Translations under genes and position numbers: made by a program | Source of the DNA: Nymphalis io | Lineage: Eukaryota > Arthropoda > Insecta > Lepidoptera > Nymphalidae | Reading direction: 5' to 3' | DNA: 64,000 nt | NCBI RefSeq assembly: GCF_905147045.1 | Contig: NC_065894.1 | Coordinates: 4,563,501 to 4,627,500 of the forward strand | Shown: one piece after another, positions 60,753-64,000 of the stretch | Layout: each line of letters opens with the position of its first letter | Position numbering within the stretch: the stretch's first letter is position 1 | Notes under the pieces: model-generated | Databases searched by the model: none | What the model was told of the DNA's origin: nothing | The model's input: the letters and a program-made list of their open reading frames with translations, nothing else

Positions 60753-61295
60753 CCACGAGAGTGAATCCGTAAATATAAGCTATTTTAAGTAGTTATTATT
60801 ATGCGTATCATAACTATGCTGATTATTTCATTCTACTTGATTGAATTACCCTTAAAATTAAGTAAGACTTGCGTTGTCAATAACGATATCACTCAAAGAA
60901 TCAATTCCCAAATTGACCAATAAAAATACCATTAATATCACCTAACGTGTTTGAGCTGAGATATCATAAACCTTAAAGGAATACCAATAAAACCCTTTGC
61001 AAATAAAATACCCAGTGCTTTCCAAATCACTTTTTTATTAAGATTTTGCCTCGTAACGTCATCGCTATTTTACAGAAAATAAACGTTGTTGGGAAAGCGA
61101 AAAATAAAATTATACTCAACGTCTTCTTGTTTAGGCTTAATGATTCCTAAATGTTATCCTGAATCCGAATTTTATTTAATCATTTGGTGTTCTAAGGCGA
61201 TTCCAAGCGTAATAAAAGATCTCATATTATTTTGAAACACTATTAAATAAAGTTATGATTAATTTTAATAATATTGTTCTATCACAATTTTGTCA
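60753..61295. other. AT-rich, no recognised gene
   Basis: I see nothing that I can support. Confidence 0.4.
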
Positions 61296-61607
61296 AAAAA
61301 AAAAGCCGAGATGGCCTAGTGGTTAGAACGCGTGAATCTTAACCGATGATCGTGGGTTCAAACCCGGGCTAGCACCACTGAATTTTTATGTGCTTAATTT
61401 GTGATTATAATTCATCTCGTGCTTGACGGTAAAGGAAAACATCGTGAGGAAACCTGCATGTGTCTAATTTCATTGAAATTGTCACATGTGTATTTTACCA
61501 ACCCGCATTGGAGCAGCGTGGTGGAATAAGCTCTAAACCTTCTCCTCAAAAAGGGAGATGAGGCCTTAGCCCAGCAGTGGGACATTTACAGGCTGTTACT
61601 GTACTGT
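61296..61607 (+). mobile_element. SINE family B, full length, with 12-bp target-site duplication
   Basis: After an A run, GCCGAGATGGCCTAGTGG (A box) and GGGTTCAAACCCGGG (B box) form a strong tRNA-like head. The body runs to CAGCAGTGGGACATTTACAGG and a CTGTTACTGTACTGT tail. ACAATTTTGTCA flanks it exactly at 61284-61295 and 61608-61619. It is the reference copy for this family in the window. Confidence 0.95.
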
Positions 61608-61665
61608 ACAATTTTGTCATGAATTGAAAATGTTCGATTGATTCATTTATTTAATAATTGACTAT

Positions 61666-61961
61666 TTTTTTTTTTTTTATAGAATAGGAAGGTGGACGAG
61701 CATATGGGCAACCTGATGGTAAGTGGTCACCAAACGCCCTTAGACATTGGCATTCTAAGAAATGTCAACCATCGCTTATAGCCAATGCGCCACCAACCTT
61801 GGGAACTAAGATTTTATGTCCCTTGTGCCTGTAATTACACTGGCTCACTCACCCTTCAAACCGGAACACAACAATATCAAGTATTGCTGTTTTGCGGTAG
61901 AATATCTGATGAGTGGGTGGTACCTACCCAGACGAGCTTGCACAAAGCTCTACCACCAGTA
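61666..61961 (-). mobile_element. SINE family A, well preserved
   Basis: T-rich tail side, TAGAATAGGAAGGTGGACG, ACTCACCCTTCAAACCGGAA and CTACCACCAGTA. It is nearly identical to 18235-18529 over the 5' part. GACTAT at 61660-61665 and 61962-61967 may be a 6-bp duplication. Confidence 0.92.
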
Positions 61962-62844
61962 GACTATATGACATAAATTAGTAGTTAGAAAAAATGACTA
62001 AAGATGAATAAGTATAAAAGGTATGGCTAATACTAGCAACATCCGCGCAGTCATTGACCTACCTGCATACAAATAAAAAGTCAATTGTAATGGCGATCGG
62101 TTAAACGGTTTAGAAGCTAATGTATTGTACCTCCGTCTACAAACGAGTTAGATCATAATGGACAGCGACCTTCTTCATGAATAATTAAGTATGTGACATA
62201 TTTTGGTGACCAGCCAAACGGTGTTATAATCTTAGATAAAAAGTACATACACAAATATTACACATCCAAGTATATATTATTATATATACCTAAAAAACAC
62301 CTTTATTCTATTTTTGTTGAAAAAGGTATCACTCCCGTTATAAGCGGGGACAGTACGTGGGACTTCAAGCCAAATGCCAAACCACCCACTAAAAACCAGC
62401 GCCATGTGGGACGACTCGGGATAAGCATAAAACTGTGACGTCCCGACGAAATAAATAGCTAGATCCTCTATTAATTTATAAAATAATAAAGCATTTTATA
62501 AAATTACAACATAAATCTTTGTGGGCATCTTCAATCGATCTTTTTCTTAGCATTTTTTTCAAATTGTAAAAAAAATTATAGAATGTAAGTTATTCAATTA
62601 AAACGACTAATAAACTAAACAACGAAAAATATGTCCATTCCCTTACGCAAGAACAAATCATCAAGTTTATGACTCCGGAATTTAATTTGCCGAAGCTATT
62701 TGAATTATAAATATTTTTCTTAATTTGAAAAATTGATTATGTTTTTGCAAATGACATTTGACTACGGAACTCAATTAGGAGAATTTAGTTTAAATTTATT
62801 TTAGTAATGGTAATTAAAGTCTATCGAAATAACCGACAGCAAGC
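61962..62844. other. AT-rich with an unclassified GC-rich patch
   Basis: About 62325-62450 is GC-rich (GATAAGCGGGGACAGTACG-like, GCCATGTGGGACGACTCGG, GTGACGTCCCGACG). It forms the end of an 81-codon open frame. It looks like part of an unknown repeat or exon; I recognise no protein. Confidence 0.35.
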
Positions 62845-63600
62845 AGATGGCAAGACCCCGGAAACGTGGAGCGGGAGTGAGGTGGTACTGTTTTTCAAGA
62901 AAGGTGATAAAACCCTCTTGAAAAACTACAGACCAATCTCCCTCCTGAGTCACGTGTATAAGCTGTTCTCAAGAGTCGTCACGAACCGTCTCGCCAGACG
63001 ACTTGACGAGTTCCAGCCCCCAGAGCAAGCCGGCTTTCGTTCAGGCTACAGCACCGTGGACCACATCCATACTGTTCGGCAGATTGTGCAGAAGACCGAA
63101 GAGTACAATCAGCCGCTGTGTATGGGATTTGTGGACTACGAGAAAGCCTTCGACTCCATCGAAACCTGGGCAGTGCTCGACTCATTGCAGAGATGTCATA
63201 TCGATTGGAGATATATCGAGGTACTGAGATGTCTGTACAACGCCGCTACAATGACTGTCCACATCTAGGACTGTAAGACGAATTCGATCCAACTGTGCAG
63301 AGGGGTGAGACAGGGGGATGTGTAACAACTCACCGAAATGCTGCGTAGCCTAGGCGAGTCTTCCCGGTGTGTCGGTCTCGGTATAAACTTGGACAAGGCC
63401 AAGGTCATGTTCAATAGGCATGTCGTGCCGGGACCGATATACGTCGAGGGGAAACCTCTCGAAGTTGTTAGTGAATATACCTACCTAGGACAGATAATAC
63501 AAGTCGGTAGGAATAACTTCGAGAAGGAAGCCAATCGAAGAATTCGCTTGGGATGGGCAGCATTTGGCAACCTTCGTTAAGTCCTCAAGTTGTCTATACC
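62807..63600 (+). pseudogene. RTE reverse transcriptase, inactivated
   Basis: Motifs seen: NYRPISLLSHVYKLF (residues 40-54 from the ATG at 62807), QAGFRSGYST, VDYEKAFDS (motif A, with its Asp) and GVRQGDV (motif B start, about 63302-63322). Stops in one frame: TAG at 63266-63268, TAA at 63323-63325 and TAA at 63578-63580. Directly after GDV the sequence jumps to QLTEMLRSLGESSRC, then GLGINLDKAKVMFN. The stretch holding the FADD catalytic motif, about 50-60 residues in relatives, is deleted. It has no catalytic capacity. Confidence 0.9.
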
Positions 63601-64000
63601 ACAATGTTTGAAGACGAAAGTCTTCAACCAATGCGTCTTACCTGCCATGACATACGGTGCCGAAACGTGGACACTAACTGCGGGACTAGTCCACAAATTC
63701 AAAGTCGCTCAGCGTGCTATGGAGCGAGCTAGCATAGCTCGCTCCATAGGTTAGGTTATCTTATAGGTTAGGTTATCATAGGTTAGGAGTATCTTTGAAG
63801 GATAATATCAGAAATGAGATTATCCGGAAAAGAACCGGAGTCACCGACATAGCTTGCAAAATTAGCAGGCTGAAGTGGCAGTGGGCTGGTCACGTATGTC
63901 GTAGGACCGATGGCCGTTGGAGCAGACGAGTCCTAGAGTGGAGACCGCGAATCGGCAAGCGCAGCGTAGGGCGCCCTCCAGCCAGGTGGATCGACGACCT
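62845..64000 (+). mobile_element. RTE-like LINE, truncated at both sides of the visible part
   Basis: Homology to RTE-clade reverse transcriptase begins near 62845 (KTPETWSGSEVVLFFKKGD) and runs off the right edge. The distal part matches the 43844-44113 copy (RKRTGVTDIACKISRLKWQW, then EWRPRIGKRSVGRPPARW). The 5' part with the endonuclease is absent. Like the CR1-like element, it stands out by higher GC content. Confidence 0.92.
63717..63749. repeat. Inverted duplication inside the RTE element
   Basis: CTATGGAGCGAGCT (63717-63730), spacer AGCAT, then its exact reverse complement (63736-63749). The first arm is coding sequence (AMERA); the second is extra. TAGGTTAGGTTATC repeats follow to about 63787, before homology resumes at TTAGGAGTATC. 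Confidence 0.85.

Overview
This is an AT-rich eukaryotic window that looks like intergenic or intronic DNA from a lepidopteran, probably a nymphalid butterfly. The inference rests on its repeats. They include a tRNA-derived SINE resembling the butterfly Metulj type (family B here), a very common GGTGGTAGGGCTT-type SINE (family A), two more tRNA-derived SINE families (C and D), and CR1/Jockey-like and RTE-like LINE fragments. The repeat names are from recognition by eye, not from a search. No well-supported multi-exon host gene is visible. Almost every open frame over 60 codons is either chance in AT-rich DNA or lies inside a repeat.

Layout. 0-12 kb: scattered SINEs in AT-rich DNA, with an unclassified GC-rich block near 7.4 kb and a CpG-richer patch near 12.05 kb. 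12-30 kb: more SINEs (one with a clear 12-bp target-site duplication at 25.4 kb), several hairpins and a CpG-richer block near 28.8 kb. 30-31 kb: a 5'-truncated CR1-like LINE and a perfect 26-bp-arm palindrome. 33-39.3 kb: a LINE graveyard of at least five short fragments from different non-LTR families, a family D SINE and family C and F repeats. 39-46 kb: mostly featureless, apart from a 5'-truncated RTE insertion with a 12-bp target-site duplication at 43.8-44.1 kb. 46-47.3 kb: a cluster of short minus-strand open frames below usual gene-finder cut-offs, two of them with a strong transmembrane segment. This is the only place where an unrecognised small host gene seems worth testing. 47.5-56 kb: SINEs and a frameshifted LINE C-terminus. 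56.4-59.3 kb: the largest element, a minus-strand CR1/Jockey-like LINE with endonuclease and reverse transcriptase, inactivated by a stop codon, a probable lost catalytic His and a microsatellite-associated deletion. 59-62 kb: SINEs. 62.8 kb to the window end: a plus-strand RTE-like LINE whose catalytic core is deleted.

How the parts relate. The LINE and SINE families appear to be partners. Family A SINEs share a 3'-terminal motif (CCACTTACCATCAGGTGG) with the CR1-like LINE, and family B SINEs share their 3' end with the RTE element (GAGGCCT...CAGCAGTGG...CTGTT). This is what is expected when a SINE borrows the reverse transcriptase of a LINE with the same tail. Families C and D also share a GGATATTATT terminus, so they may use a third LINE.
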